Assembly: GCF_026914185.1 (NCBI RefSeq) | Contig: NC_070560.1 | Span: forward strand, 8,175,501 to 8,239,500 | DNA from: Puccinia triticina | Taxonomy: Eukaryota > Basidiomycota > Pucciniomycetes > Pucciniales > Pucciniaceae | Direction: 5' to 3' | Length of the DNA: 64,000 nucleotides | Shown: positions 32,847-43,928 of the stretch, in pieces | Position numbering within the stretch: position 1 is the stretch's first letter | How the letters are laid out: every line of letters starts with the position of its first letter | Program-made: the position numbers and the translations under genes | Notes under the pieces: model-generated | Databases searched by the model: none | What the model was told of the DNA's origin: nothing | What the model saw: the letters and a program-made list of their open reading frames with translations, nothing else

Positions 32847-33140
32847 GGGGCAGGCTAAATCCACACCAAAAAATTACTTCATCCACTCCAAAAATGGAGT
32901 GAACAGTAGTCCACTCCAACTTTCATTGGAGTGAACCATAGTGTACTCCAAATTTTGTTGGAGTGAACAAAATTCCACTCCAAAAAAGCCTGTTTTTTGG
33001 AGTGTACCCATGATGCACTCCAAAAATTTTGGAGTAAACCCAATTCCACTCCAAAAATATTTTTTCCAAGCAACATTTGTTTCATTTTTTTTTTTTGGAG
33101 TGCACAGATGTTCATTCCAAATTTATTGGAGTGGATTAAG
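32847..33140 (+). repeat. Left terminal inverted repeat of the foldback element
   Basis: It matches the inverse of about 46840-47130 with few differences. It contains a run of hairpin units in which CACTCCAAAA and TTTTGGAGTG alternate about every 35-45 bases. The long ORFs read across it and its partner (32879-33115 minus and 46868-47122 plus) are products of the repeat, not genes. Confidence 0.85.
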
Positions 33141-33439
33141 GTTTCTCAAATTTAAAAAAATGCAATTTTAAATCTCTAATTGAAACTTGCATGTAACTTT
33201 GAAAAATGTATATTCCAAGTTCTTGGGGTGGAGTACCAGGCAAACTTTAGGGCAGTAGTAGGCAGGTGACATGAACCAACCAAATTTAATCCCCTTGAAT
33301 TTATTTCTGGTTCAGGTTTTAGTCATTGTAGAAACTGAAAACATTTTACATACATAATTTTTGATGTATTTTAAATACACATATGATGCTGACATAAGGT
33401 TTCATTCCTCTTTGAGAACCCTGACTTATTTTAGGGTCA

Positions 33440-33770
33440 GCCTAAATGCACTCCAAACTTTTACTTCATGCACTCCACATTTTTGGCTTTGGGGGGCCAG
33501 CACTCCAAAAAAGTTGGAGTGCCTTGATTTTGTACTCCCAAAACATGGAGTCCCCAGATGGGCACTCCATGTTTCTTGGAGTACACAACTGGGTACTCCA
33601 AACTTGACCAAAATAGGGGAGTGCAGCTAGATGCACTCCAAAAAAAATGGAGTGCAAGCCCAAGCACTCCACCTTTTCAGTGAAGGATTTTGGCTTTGCA
33701 CTCCAGCTAGCAAATACGAAATGGAGTGCATTGGGGTGCACTCCAAGTCTCCTTTTTTTTGGAGTGCCCA
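33440..33770. repeat. Second ACTCC/GGAGT hairpin cluster (left arm)
   Basis: About ten further CACTCC…GGAGTG palindromes with diverged spacers. The matching cluster on the right arm is 46510-46830. An AT-rich 280-base stretch (33150-33430) without hairpins separates it from the outer repeat. Confidence 0.75.
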
Positions 33771-33777
33771 CAGCAAT

Positions 33778-34600
33778 CACACCTCTCGATGACCGGTCTG
33801 GACCGGTCATTGAGGGGACTCACACGACCGGTCATCCAGAGGACTCATACCTCTCGATGACCGGCGCGGACCGGTCATCAGTCACACCTCTCGATGACCG
33901 GTGTGTACCGGTCAACGAGGGGAGGTGCTACTCTCAATGACCAGTCTTTACCGGTCATCAAGGGGACTCCCACCTCTCAATGACCGGCGCGGACCGGTCA
34001 TCAGTCACACCTCCCAATGACTGGTCATCTCCGGTCATCGAGGTGAGTCACATTCCTCAATGACCGGTCAGACCAGTCATCCAGGGTAATAACACCTCTC
34101 GATGACCGGTGTGTACCAGTCATGGAGGGGAGGTGCTACTCTCGATGACCGGTCATCGAGAGGAGATGTTACTCCCCTCGGTGACCAGCACAGACCGGTC
34201 ATCAAGAGATGTGACTCACCTCGATGACCGGTCATCGCCGGTCATCGAGTGTTATTACCCTTGATGACCGGTCTGACCGGTCATCGAGTGGTGTGAGCGG
34301 TGTGAGCCCTCTCAATGACCGACCGGTCATCGGGAGCATCGAGAGGTGTGAGTCCCTTCAATGACCGGTCTGTGCCGGTCACCGAGGGGAGCAGCACCTC
34401 CTCTCGATGACCGGTCAGACCAACCGGTCATTGAGAGTAGCGCCTCCCCTCGATGACTGGTACACACCGGTCATCCAGAGGAGGTGTTATTCCCCTCAAT
34501 GACCGGTCTGACTGGTCATCGAGGGATGTGACTCACCTCGATGACCAGTCATCACCGGTCATCAAGAGGTGTTATTACCCTCAATGACCGGTCTGACCGG
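33778..34600. repeat. GATGACCGGT palindromic minisatellite, left part
   Basis: Many imperfect units of about 25-60 bases contain TGACCGGT followed by ACCGGTCAT, each itself a palindrome, separated by purine- or pyrimidine-rich spacers such as CGAGAGGTGTGA. The array continues at 46071-46470. Element II inserted in it with the TSD CCGG, a subsequence of the repeat unit. Confidence 0.85.
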
Positions 34601-35635
34601 TGTAAGACTCAAAAGGTGTCGTGAGACCCTTTTGCTGAATGGCGAAAGGTATGGATGAGGAGCAAGCTCTGCCTTTCTGTATATCAGAAAACAAGACCAC
34701 CAAGGTAAGCTTGGCAATTTATTTTGTGATAGGATATGTTCGAAGATGAGATGTATAAGAGGATTGTTGTCGATGTCCGAGGTTGATGGGGTTACTGATG
34801 TATGTAGTAGGTGACGGTGACTTGATGTCTCGAGTGGGGCTTGAACCTAGGTCCTTGGCCTGGGGGTATATAAGTTCAGAAAGTGAGGGGTGATGAGGGT
34901 GAGAGGGAGCTAAGCTCAACCAGGAGTGGAACCGGGGACTGGTTACTGGTGAAAGGTGTGTGACTGAGCGGCGATATGAATTTCAAATAAAGTGTGAAAG
35001 GTATGAGAAAGTGAGTGGTGATGTGAGCTGATAACTGTGATATGGATAGATAATATGAGTGATAAGTGAGTAGAGAATATAGACTCCCCAATGGCATCCG
35101 GCCGGGAACAACTGGCAGGCAGAGGCCTCCTTATATAGACAATGATGAGGGAATTTAGCTCCAGGGGAGCAGCTATGAGGGAATTTGGCTGGTGAGAAAG
35201 TACAACTGAGGGAATTTAGCTAGACTATTTACAATGCGTCCCTTTGATATGCAAACAGGATCATATATATTCATACAGGGATTTTCCAAGATCAAAGATA
35301 TGCAACTGGAAAACAAACATATGCAAATGAAAATAGGAGGTGAGAACTGATAAAAGGAAGGAAGAAAGGTAATTCATGTGCCGTATGCATTATGCCAAGT
35401 GTGGTAGCCAAGAGTTGAGTCTGTGTGTGAACCCGCTTGGACTGGTGCGTGAAAGGGATGATTTGCGTATCTTCTGATCCGGTAGAGATATGAGAGTGGT
35501 TTCAGTGGGTGACTAGGGGTTATTTTGGTCCTAGATTCCATTTCTGATTTCCATTTGGCCGTATCTTGAGGCGTTTTGTGAGTACACATAAAAGTTTGAA
35601 TTTTTCCTTCTACAAACACAGGAATAATGACCACA
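34601..35635 (-). repeat. Element II 3' LTR
   Basis: On the minus strand it starts TGTGGTCATTATTCC and ends TTTTGAGTCTTACA. It contains the TATA motif at 35131-35137. It abuts the polypurine tract at 35637-35649. ORFs inside it recur in the other LTR. Confidence 0.95.
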
Positions 35636-36520
35636 TCCTCCCCCAACTTATTGACTGTCCCCAGTCAATTATGACTTATAACTGTGTTTGTTTTGAGGTT
35701 GAGGCTTGATTTGGCTTGAGAGTGTATTCTTGAGTTTATGGTTTTTGTATAGGTATTTTGTGTTTTGCGGAGAGTGAGACTTGAATTTTTGGGTTGAGGC
35801 GGAGGCGTGAACCGGCGCCCTGTTTGTTGGCTGAATTTATTTCTATTCTGAGGTTGGGGTCGAAACCGCGCGCTTGTGGTGTCTGATTTTGTTGGGTTTG
35901 GTGGGAATTGAACCCAGGTTATAGGTGGTTGGTTGTGGTTATGTCCCTTGGGGTTTGAACCGTGGTCCTGCGGTGTCCAAGCTGCTTGTCGTGGTTCCTG
36001 CACAGTCCGCAGTGCGCGCTGGTTGCCGCTATGCTTGCTCACGCGCCTCGGGTGTCGAGTAGTCATCGGGGGTACTTGGTTTGCGTGATTGGTCGCGCGG
36101 GCCTCGCTGCTGCGCCCGCAGTTGCGCTCTGCGCGTTCTGGTGACGTGTGCGTTTCTCCGATTCGGAATACGAGTCCGTGACAATCTCCTTAGGCCTGTG
36201 ATATCCTTTCAGCTCGTTCGATTCCGACTTCGAGCAGCTTCTCCCTCATCCGTCATCCCCACTTCTACGACCCACTCCTCGTTTTTGGCCGCGGTGGTGC
36301 TCAATCTTTAGGTAAGTCGTCTCCTAGTCGCTTTCTTCTCATTTCTTCTTCAATTAGAGCATCCTTTCCGAAGATTCGCCATCACTAGTACTTTCTAGTT
36401 CGTTTACGAGAGAGAACTAATTGCCCGTTCTCTTTTCTTATTCACTTTTACTTTTGCATTCGAACGAAAGACCCGACCATATGCATATCACATTCGAATG
36501 AACTCTGCCGGATCCTTGTT
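35636..36520. other. Element II region between 3' LTR and antisense gene
   Basis: It holds the polypurine tract (35637-35649, minus). Three matches to the tRNA B-box pattern on the minus strand lie at 35951-35961, 35904-35914 and 35857-35867. The rest, 36000-36520, is pyrimidine-rich and should contain the promoter of the plus-strand antisense gene. No ORF is convincing. Confidence 0.5.
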
Positions 36521-37941
36521 ATGCCTAACGGAATCGTTTCGAAATTGACTCCTATCCTCTCCTTGCCACGGGGGTCAATGGGGTCCCTGTGCAAGGAGAG
36601 TATCGTCCGCTTCAAAGCCGATCCTCAAGAGATAAAAGCGTTTTGTCTTCAGCTCTTCCGTTCCGTCTTCAGTCTGCACGCCAAGCTTTCTCTTATCGAT
36701 AGCTATCTTCAGAACTTTATGCCTTCCACTCGCCGTCGTTCTCAACGTGTCTCTGCTGAGGCTCCCCCCTTCGTGGTAGCTCCTGATTGTTGTTATGGCC
36801 TATAAGTTCTGCGCCACGATTCTGATCGTGATCTTTCCTTTGCTTGTTCCTCAGCCGGCTCGTAATGCTCGTCCTTCTCCTCCGACCGATAACGTACATA
36901 CTTTTGCTCGTCCTTCTCCTCCTCCCTCCTCCTTACTTATTTTATCGTTTTCCCTTTTTATTTAGTCTGAGTTTGGGACCCTTGTGTCTTTGAACCGTCT
37001 CGAGATCGATACCACAGTTACTTTTGGAGCGGTTGGGGAGCCTGTTCCTAGCCAGAAGACCTCCAACGAATCGGTACGTTCGCCAGTTTCCCTTCTTCTT
37101 TTTATTTCCGTGTTTCTAACTTCTTTGTTTGTCGTTTTTTTTTTTTTTTTTTTTTTTTTTCCAGGACATGGATGTTGATCCTGCCGCTGGTCCCCGCCAT
37201 GCTGATGTGGTGCTCAACTCGGTTCGTTTTCCATCTTCCCTTTCTTTTCCTTGGATGATACTGATCTTTTGTTATTGTTTCCAGGTCGATCGAGTTCAGG
37301 ACGGGATCAATTTTTACCCCATCCGCGGTGATTGGTCCCCGGCCTGGATTAGCAACTCCTCCATTCAAGCTCCTCCTGGCTTGGCCAGCCCGGTCTATCC
37401 GCCGGTATCCGATTCCTCCACTAGTCCTTCCAGTGTTACCTCCACTTCGCCCGCCAGTTCTCCAGCTCCAGGAGCGACTGCGGCGGCTCCGATTGTTGTC
37501 GATTCTTCTACGGAGGGGACTTCAATTGATGCTGTCATGAATGACCCGCCTCCTTATGTGGCTGACCGTGTCGATCCTGCTGAAGCTCTTCCTCGTCCGA
37601 ATTCACCCATTGAGTTTGGTCCAGTCACTGATTGGGCCACTGAAGGTCCGCCACCTGCTCCGCCGGCCGTTTCTACTCGTCTAATTAATCTTGAACTTCC
37701 CCAAATTCGCCGTACCCTCGTGGGTGACCATACTGTTCCGTTCGGTACCCAAGTCTACCAGGAAGAAGACTTGCTCGTCATTTTCAACCATATCGCCGAC
37801 GACTTCATCCTTCACTGCAACCGATATCCAGCGTCCACCCTCGACGAGCTTGAATCCCGTATCACTTTGTTTCAGAATTTCCAATGGGCGTTCACCGCCA
37901 ATCGAGCGGTGTTCCTTACCACCCACGCCGGCTACTTCTAG
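36521..37941 (+). CDS. Element II antisense accessory gene, 5 exons, unknown function
   Basis: Five exons join in phase 0: 36521-36775, 36855-36893, 36966-37073, 37165-37221 and 37285-37941. Donors are GTAGCT, GTACAT, GTACGT and GTTCGT; acceptors are CAG, TAG, CAG and CAG, one after a run of more than 20 T. The product is about 371 residues, or 305 if translation starts at the in-frame ATG at 36719. The order is a basic N-terminus (MPSTRRRSQR), a short acidic part (DMDVDPAAG), a Ser/Pro/Ala-rich linker, and a helical C-terminal domain (IFNHIADDFILHC … ELESRITLFQNFQWAF … HAGYF). That C-terminus resembles the Element I antisense protein, and GLASPVYPP matches GQASPVYQP there. No known domain is recognised. 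A further donor-like site (TAG/GTATGT) at the stop suggests a spliced 3' UTR. Conserved spliced frames on the antisense strand argue for real expression. Confidence 0.7.
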
Positions 37942-38594
37942 GTATGTCTCTTTTTTTTTTTTTTTTGTTTCCTGACTCGAGTACTGACTGTTTCTTCTTC
38001 TTTTCGCTTTTAGACCCGGCTTCAATATCGGCGGCGAAACTGTGTCGACCTCTGAACATGAATCCCTTCTCCGTTCCGCCTGATTCCTTCTTCTTGAGAA
38101 ACTTGTAACACCTGAAAACCCGTCTTGTCCTCCATGTCCTGTTTGTTCCTCTTGTCGTCCTGATTGTACCTCCTGCTAAAGGCTCCAAATCCCTGCTATG
38201 TGTGTGTGTTCCCAGCTTGTCCCGAGTACCAATCCTATGTTTGATATGTCTGAAGATTGCGAGTAAGAAATCGAGCCTGATTCATCTATTATTTACTTTT
38301 ATGAGTGGGGATAATTAAAACTTGAAAATTTTGAAAAAAACTGAGACTTTGATGAGACTTTGAGACTGATAAGAAAGAACCCCCTCCCCCAACTTCGATG
38401 GTTGTCCTCAACCAAATTGAGAATGATACTGTTACATGGTAAAAGATCCTCCCCCAACTTGAAAAAAAAAAAATGAGTTTAACTTCTTCTTTTTATTTTT
38501 CTTTTTCTTTTTCTTTTTATATTGTTTTCTATTCTTTTTATCTATTTTAATTATGTTTTACCTTCTTGATACTGTTACAACAAAGAAATATAAT
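37942..38594. other. Element II post-pol spacer with two polypurine-like tracts
   Basis: On the minus strand AAGTTGGGGGAGG occurs at 38383-38395 and 38448-38460, just after the end of pol, as in Element I. T runs (37950-37966) and a CTTTTT-rich stretch (about 38485-38520) are also present. The 3' UTR of the antisense gene overlaps this spacer. Confidence 0.65.
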
Positions 38595-41500
38595 TCATTC
38601 TGAGCTTTGCGATTCTTCCTCGGAGTCTTGGTCCGAATCCTGATCTAAATCTTCGACTTCATCCTCCTGAATTTCGGTCAATAGCCGTCCTCGTGGATAG
38701 AATCTTTTGATATGTGATGCTGCGTAAGCCCTCTTTAGTTCTGTTCCGTCTAGTTCTTGCAAAATGTAAGATCCACCGCTGAGTTGCTTCTTAATTTTGA
38801 AAGGCCCGTTCCAACGATGCGCAAACAGCTTTCCCCATTGATCCTCTAGACTTTTATTGTAAATAAGAACCATTTCGCCCGGGTTTAAAGGTTTCCGAAG
38901 TCGGGCCGCCATTTTTCTGTCCCAGAACCTAACTGATGATTCTCGTGTCTCTTGAAGCTTCTGATGAGCTATTCCTAGGATTTCCTCCCTTCTCTCCAGT
39001 TGCCGCGTCCGTGCTTCCAAGAGTTCCGCAGTTGTACTAATGTCTGTCCAATCAATTCCTAAATATGTATCCATTTCCAGGTCCACGGGTAAAACTGATT
39101 TCTGGCCAAATACCAACTCGTATGGTGAGTATCCTGTCGTCCGTTTTGTAGAGATCCTGTCGGAAAAAAGTACTAAAGGCAAATATTCCCGCCACTTTCC
39201 CCCAGATTCTCCACACATTTTTACCAAGGTATCTTTAATAGGTCTGTGCCCTCTTTCAATCATGCCATTAGCTTCTGGGTAGTAGGGTGTTGTAGGCTTA
39301 AATTTTGCTCCAATCTTTTCCACAGCTTTGATAAATTTGTTTTTAAATTCCGGCCCGTTGTCGACCGTGACTGTCTTGATAGGACCGTACCGATAAACCC
39401 ATTCGTCTAGTAGGAATTTCCCAATTTTTGCTGCCGTCAGCTTTTCTAGAGGCGCCGCTTCTACCCATCCAGATAAATCGTCCCTGGCCACCAGTAAGTA
39501 CTTGTACCGCCCCGCTTTGATATGGCATACGTCCAATGCTACACGACCAAACAATGTACTTTCTCCAGTCGGATTTCGGATTTCTCGGGGAATTAAAGAG
39601 TCCCGTTTCTGGCATGCTTCACAGCTTTGGACCCAAAGTTTCACTCGTTTCTTCAAACTTGGCCACCAAAATCTGCAAACTAGTCGTTGATAAGTTTCTT
39701 CTAATCCTCTATGCCCTAGTTCCTCGTGGACGTTTTTCAACAGCTTGAACTGATAATCTGTATTGGATATCACTAGTTGTCCCATGGGTACGTGCCGCCT
39801 CATTAGTTTCTGGTCCTGCACAAAGAAGTTAACTGATTTTCGTTTTAATTGTCTAAAATCTTCTGGTTCCATCCCCTCAGGCTTCTTCAGAGATAACAGA
39901 AAGTATTTAAGGTCCATCCAGAATCCCGGCGCTTCCCATTCTTGTGGTTCCAATGATGTCTTCAGAATTCTAAACTGCGAACAGACTTTGATTACCGGTG
40001 CGTCCTCGTCGAAATCCTCTTGGTCTTCATAGAACTCTGATTCGTCCTCACTGATTGGCCTTCTAGATAGCCCGTCCGGGAGGGTAAATGTGCTCCCTTT
40101 TCTGTGTACAATATCGAATGAAAAGAGTTGGATGAAAGATACCCAGCGCGTCATCGGGGCGTTTGGAAGTGATGATGAGTTAATCATTTGAATTAATGAC
40201 TGTGCATCCACCTGGAGTTCAAAATGTTGACCCCAAAGATATATCTGTAGCTTCTTTAGAATTCTTGCTACCCCGCAAAGTTCTAATTTCGGTTGCGAGT
40301 ACCGGGATTCTACGGGTGAAAACACGATGGATTCGTAAAGTACCGGACGATCTAGTCCTGTTTCTAACTCTTGTTGAAGGAGAACCGCGCCGGCCGCAAT
40401 GAAGCTTGAGTCGACCGCTAACTTAATCATTCCCGCATATTCCGAGTAATCTAGTTTCTTCAAGGTGATTTCTTCTCCAATAATCTTTTTAAGTCTTTCA
40501 AAGGCTTCGTCACATTCTTGACCCCAAACCCATTCTACGTCCTTTCTTGTGAGTTTCCTAAGGGGTGCCGCGATTTCGGAAAGGTTCTCGATGAAGATTT
40601 GAACGTAAGTTACTATTCCCAAGAATCCCCGTAATTCCGTTACATTATTTGGTGTAGGCCATGTTGATACTTTATTTTTCTTGTGCGCTGAAACTCGCCG
40701 TCCTTCTTGACAGACCACGTGACCAACAATATCCAGAGCCGGAACGCACACTGCGAACTTCTTCCCCGAGATCGTAAGTCCTGCTTCTTCAATTCTGAAC
40801 AAGATTCTCTCCAAAGTAACCGCATATTCCCAAATGAATCTTCTGATTCCTGAGTTTTCGTTTAGGACTTCGTTATTGTATCTGCTGCTAGGCCCTTTTA
40901 TTCCTGCATCGTCAATGAATACTCCCACGTTTCCGGGTATTTCGTCTTGAAGGATCCACATCATCTGTGCTTGGTATACTGCTACAGAATTGGTAGCACC
41001 TTGAGGGAGACGAGTGAGTTGAAATCTTCCTAGTGGTGTGTCAAAAGTGGTCAATGGTCGTGACTCTTCCGCTAATTCTCGTTCGCCGTATCCGCCCATG
41101 ATGTCGCCTAGACCGTAACAGGCCCTTCCTGCAAAGGATTCTACAAATTCCTCTGCTGCCGGTGGTAATCCTGCGTCCTTGATAGTGACTTTATTCATTT
41201 CTTGCAGGTCGTGGACAATTCGAAGTTTCCCGTCTGATTTTGCTACACAAAAAACTGGACTCGAGTAACTTGAGGTTGACTGTTCATATAAGCCTGTCCT
41301 GATTCGTTCCCTGACTAACTCCACATATTCGTCTTTTATTGCAGCTGGAATTGGGATCGGTTTCTTCTGCCAAGGCTGATGGTCTATGACTGGTATTACG
41401 TAAGGTAAGCCGTATGAATGTTTCAGAAGTCCTCTTTCCGCTGGGCAAAATGCTATTGCTTTTTCTCGAATCGTGATCAGGTGTTTAAAGAGTTTTAATT

Positions 41501-43928
41501 CTTCATTCCAGAGCCATCCTTCAGGTCCGAAGTTAACCATCTTTAGTTGTTCCTCGGTTACTTTCAGCGTTGGCTCGAATTCTGGTGGATTTCGTGTGAG
41601 TGGGGTTTTGTAGGGGTCTCGAGAAAGGTCAGGCCTTTGAAGTGGTGGATTGAGTGATTGAGGAATTGCTTCGTTGATTGGTCTGATCTTCTTCCCCACC
41701 GGCTTGTATTTTGTCAGACACCAAAGCCCCCCATCCTTCCAGTTCCGACATAATTGCTCCTGGAACGAGATCTGTAAGCCGTTTGCTAGTAGATGCTGCA
41801 GCTGGTTGGTGGAAAACCTCGCAGTTGATTTGATTGAGGATAGGGACCGGCAGATTATTGATTCTTCCTTCTCCATTTTTGGGCGTCTTAATTTCGCTCC
41901 TAGTTCCCAACTTTTCTTTGCTCCCGTTTTGACGTAGCCACCGATAGATGAAAGGGTGATCGACAGTATTTCGTTGAAGGATTTAAAAATTGATGTACTG
42001 ATCTTTGCTAGCCCTTTGAATCCCTCCACAATCATCATTGTTAAGGCCATTATCCAACATAACAAAACCTGTCCTATTTTGAGCCCTTGTGGAACCAAGC
42101 TGAACCCAAACGATCGTATATTATTTGCGCCGAGATCCTTCATGTTGTTCCACCCTCTTCCTTGTCCTACTTTTGCAAGAGGTACTGATACTTGTCTTCC
42201 TTTGTCGCCCAGGAACGTGAGAATTTCGCCTGTCTCCTGGTATCCTAACGTGCATTCGTAGTCGAAAAGGAAGGGTCGTCCAAGGATGCAATCTTGAGCT
42301 TTCGGCGATACAAACAAGTGAGCTGGCCCTGAGAATCTTCCTATGGTTACCGGGCAATTTTCCACTACTCCTTTGATGTCGCATCGCGCACCGCCTACCC
42401 CTTTCATTGGTATGTCCACTGCCACAACTTCTAAATCAAGATCGTGTGCTACTGAGGTTGGTATGACATTGACCATGGATCCTGAATCTATCATGAAATC
42501 GACCTTTGCTCCATTAATTTCGGCTGAAACGTATCCCAAGGCGCAGCTGTAGTAACACGGGTCCCTCTCCTCTTCCTGGTTATTGAGTTCCATAGTTGCT
42601 ACTTTGGTGTCCTTTGTTGAAATGTATGTGGTGTTTGATTTTTCTGGTAACCTGCTCTGTAACTTGGAAATAATCTGGGCTGTGTATGCCGGAGAGATTT
42701 CCGTGAGCTGAGCAAATGTTGTTGGTATCTTGACGTTGTCTAGTTCCTGGAGTAGCGTTTCTTCCGGATTCAATTCCTTCTCTTTTCCAGCTAGTCCCTT
42801 CTCTTTGCTCCATACTTTCTCAACCATTCGTCTTGCTGGGCTGCGTACTGGTGTTTCGAGTTCTTCTTCTTGGTCGACATCCATTTGTTCCTCTTGGCCG
42901 GGCTCCTGGATCCTTACGTTTCTTCGTCCTTTCTGAGCTTCTGACCTTGTCATTGGATGTGATTTAAGGTAATTTTCGGCCCCCAGGGTTGGTGGTTGCC
43001 ACTCAATTATTTGTGCGGAGGTTTTGACTGGCTGCGAATTTTGCTGTTCCTGAGCTGCTTCTTGCATTTTAGGGTCTGCTGACGCGGTAGCTACAACTGT
43101 TCGGATAGGCCTAGTTGGATTCCAAGGAATGTGCTGGCCGTTTGGTAAGTACCAATCCTTCCCGTTACGTTTTACCAAACCTTGTGCTTCATCTTTTAGC
43201 ATTTCCCCGCACCGAGTAGTGGAGTGACCCTCCCTATGGCAGTAGTAACAAGTCTGGCTTTCATAGAGCGGTGTTGAAGGTCTTCCATTCCCTCGTGAGA
43301 ATTCTGATCGATCTGATGGCCTTTCTGGACGGTTTTGGTTGTATGTAACTGGGACTAAACTTCGCATTTGTTGTTTGAGAGCTGATATCTCTTGAGTGAG
43401 TTCTTGAACCTGTTTATCTGCTACTTTGGAATTAGGCGTGTCGGTAATCATCTTTTCTCGTCGACGACCATCTCCCTTCTGAGTGTCCATGGTTTTTTGC
43501 ATGACCCGGTTCGAATCGGCAAAGCTTCGTACATCTACATATCCATTTTCTTCCGTTTGGATTTCCAACTCGGCTGCTTCTATCGCATGGTCCCAGAGTG
43601 GTGGTTTATTACTTCCATCCTTCCCCTTGGGTAGTCTTCCTTGGCTGACGAGCGATCTCCGGATATTCTTCTGACTTTCTTTTGAAAATGCACTTAAAAA
43701 TAATAGCGAGGCATCCTCTTTTTTGTTTATGTGCTCATTGCTGACTAGATACTTGAGGATGGTGGTGAATTTCCCAAGGTATGCTTTGTATTCTCGATGA
43801 CTGCTAAGTTGACCTTCCCTGGAGTATTCTTCTGCTACTTTGATTAGATCGGCTGTGGTGTATAGAACTGTGTCGTCCAATTCGCCCCACGATTCTACCA
43901 TATCTTTCGTAACTTCCTCCAATCGCAT
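38595..43928 (-). CDS. gag-pol: Element II Gag-Pol (fused, lacks the first part of Gag)
   Basis: A single 1777-codon frame covers the capsid C-terminal half, zinc knuckle (CYYCHREGHSTTRC, about 226), protease (MIDSGSMVNVIP, about 478), a linker with a hydrophobic segment (VLLCWIMALTMMIV), RT (YSSPVFCVAKSDGK about 886; catalytic VFIDDAGIKG about 1004), RNase H (AVDSSFIAAG about 1169), the integrase zinc finger (HEELGHRG … CEACQKR about 1401) and core (ALDVCH, TVDNGPEF, NGMIERG, about 1466-1555), then WNGPFKI and an acidic tail. Unlike Element I there is no stop or frame change between protease and RT. The natural start lies upstream in another frame (44434), so this ORF begins only because of a frameshift; its first Met (MRLEEV) is not a real start. 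Confidence 0.92.
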   Translation of the reverse strand: MRLEEVTKDMVESWGELDDTVLYTTADLIKVAEEYSREGQLSSHREYKAYLGKFTTILKYLVSNEHINKKEDASLLFLSAFSKESQKNIRRSLVSQGRLPKGKDGSNKPPLWDHAIEAAELEIQTEENGYVDVRSFADSNRVMQKTMDTQKGDGRRREKMITDTPNSKVADKQVQELTQEISALKQQMRSLVPVTYNQNRPERPSDRSEFSRGNGRPSTPLYESQTCYYCHREGHSTTRCGEMLKDEAQGLVKRNGKDWYLPNGQHIPWNPTRPIRTVVATASADPKMQEAAQEQQNSQPVKTSAQIIEWQPPTLGAENYLKSHPMTRSEAQKGRRNVRIQEPGQEEQMDVDQEEELETPVRSPARRMVEKVWSKEKGLAGKEKELNPEETLLQELDNVKIPTTFAQLTEISPAYTAQIISKLQSRLPEKSNTTYISTKDTKVATMELNNQEEERDPCYYSCALGYVSAEINGAKVDFMIDSGSMVNVIPTSVAHDLDLEVVAVDIPMKGVGGARCDIKGVVENCPVTIGRFSGPAHLFVSPKAQDCILGRPFLFDYECTLGYQETGEILTFLGDKGRQVSVPLAKVGQGRGWNNMKDLGANNIRSFGFSLVPQGLKIGQVLLCWIMALTMMIVEGFKGLAKISTSIFKSFNEILSITLSSIGGYVKTGAKKSWELGAKLRRPKMEKEESIICRSLSSIKSTARFSTNQLQHLLANGLQISFQEQLCRNWKDGGLWCLTKYKPVGKKIRPINEAIPQSLNPPLQRPDLSRDPYKTPLTRNPPEFEPTLKVTEEQLKMVNFGPEGWLWNEELKLFKHLITIREKAIAFCPAERGLLKHSYGLPYVIPVIDHQPWQKKPIPIPAAIKDEYVELVRERIRTGLYEQSTSSYSSPVFCVAKSDGKLRIVHDLQEMNKVTIKDAGLPPAAEEFVESFAGRACYGLGDIMGGYGERELAEESRPLTTFDTPLGRFQLTRLPQGATNSVAVYQAQMMWILQDEIPGNVGVFIDDAGIKGPSSRYNNEVLNENSGIRRFIWEYAVTLERILFRIEEAGLTISGKKFAVCVPALDIVGHVVCQEGRRVSAHKKNKVSTWPTPNNVTELRGFLGIVTYVQIFIENLSEIAAPLRKLTRKDVEWVWGQECDEAFERLKKIIGEEITLKKLDYSEYAGMIKLAVDSSFIAAGAVLLQQELETGLDRPVLYESIVFSPVESRYSQPKLELCGVARILKKLQIYLWGQHFELQVDAQSLIQMINSSSLPNAPMTRWVSFIQLFSFDIVHRKGSTFTLPDGLSRRPISEDESEFYEDQEDFDEDAPVIKVCSQFRILKTSLEPQEWEAPGFWMDLKYFLLSLKKPEGMEPEDFRQLKRKSVNFFVQDQKLMRRHVPMGQLVISNTDYQFKLLKNVHEELGHRGLEETYQRLVCRFWWPSLKKRVKLWVQSCEACQKRDSLIPREIRNPTGESTLFGRVALDVCHIKAGRYKYLLVARDDLSGWVEAAPLEKLTAAKIGKFLLDEWVYRYGPIKTVTVDNGPEFKNKFIKAVEKIGAKFKPTTPYYPEANGMIERGHRPIKDTLVKMCGESGGKWREYLPLVLFSDRISTKRTTGYSPYELVFGQKSVLPVDLEMDTYLGIDWTDISTTAELLEARTRQLERREEILGIAHQKLQETRESSVRFWDRKMAARLRKPLNPGEMVLIYNKSLEDQWGKLFAHRWNGPFKIKKQLSGGSYILQELDGTELKRAYAASHIKRFYPRGRLLTEIQEDEVEDLDQDSDQDSEEESQSSE

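Noticed and set aside
33778..34600. CRISPR-like array of the TGACCGGTCAT repeats
   Set aside because: Unit length and spacers vary, units are palindromic, no cas genes exist and the DNA is eukaryotic; it is a minisatellite.
43895..43928. Programmed frameshift in Element II gag
   Set aside because: There is no X XXY YYZ heptamer, and the shift falls inside the capsid where Element I has a continuous frame; a one-base loss is simpler.
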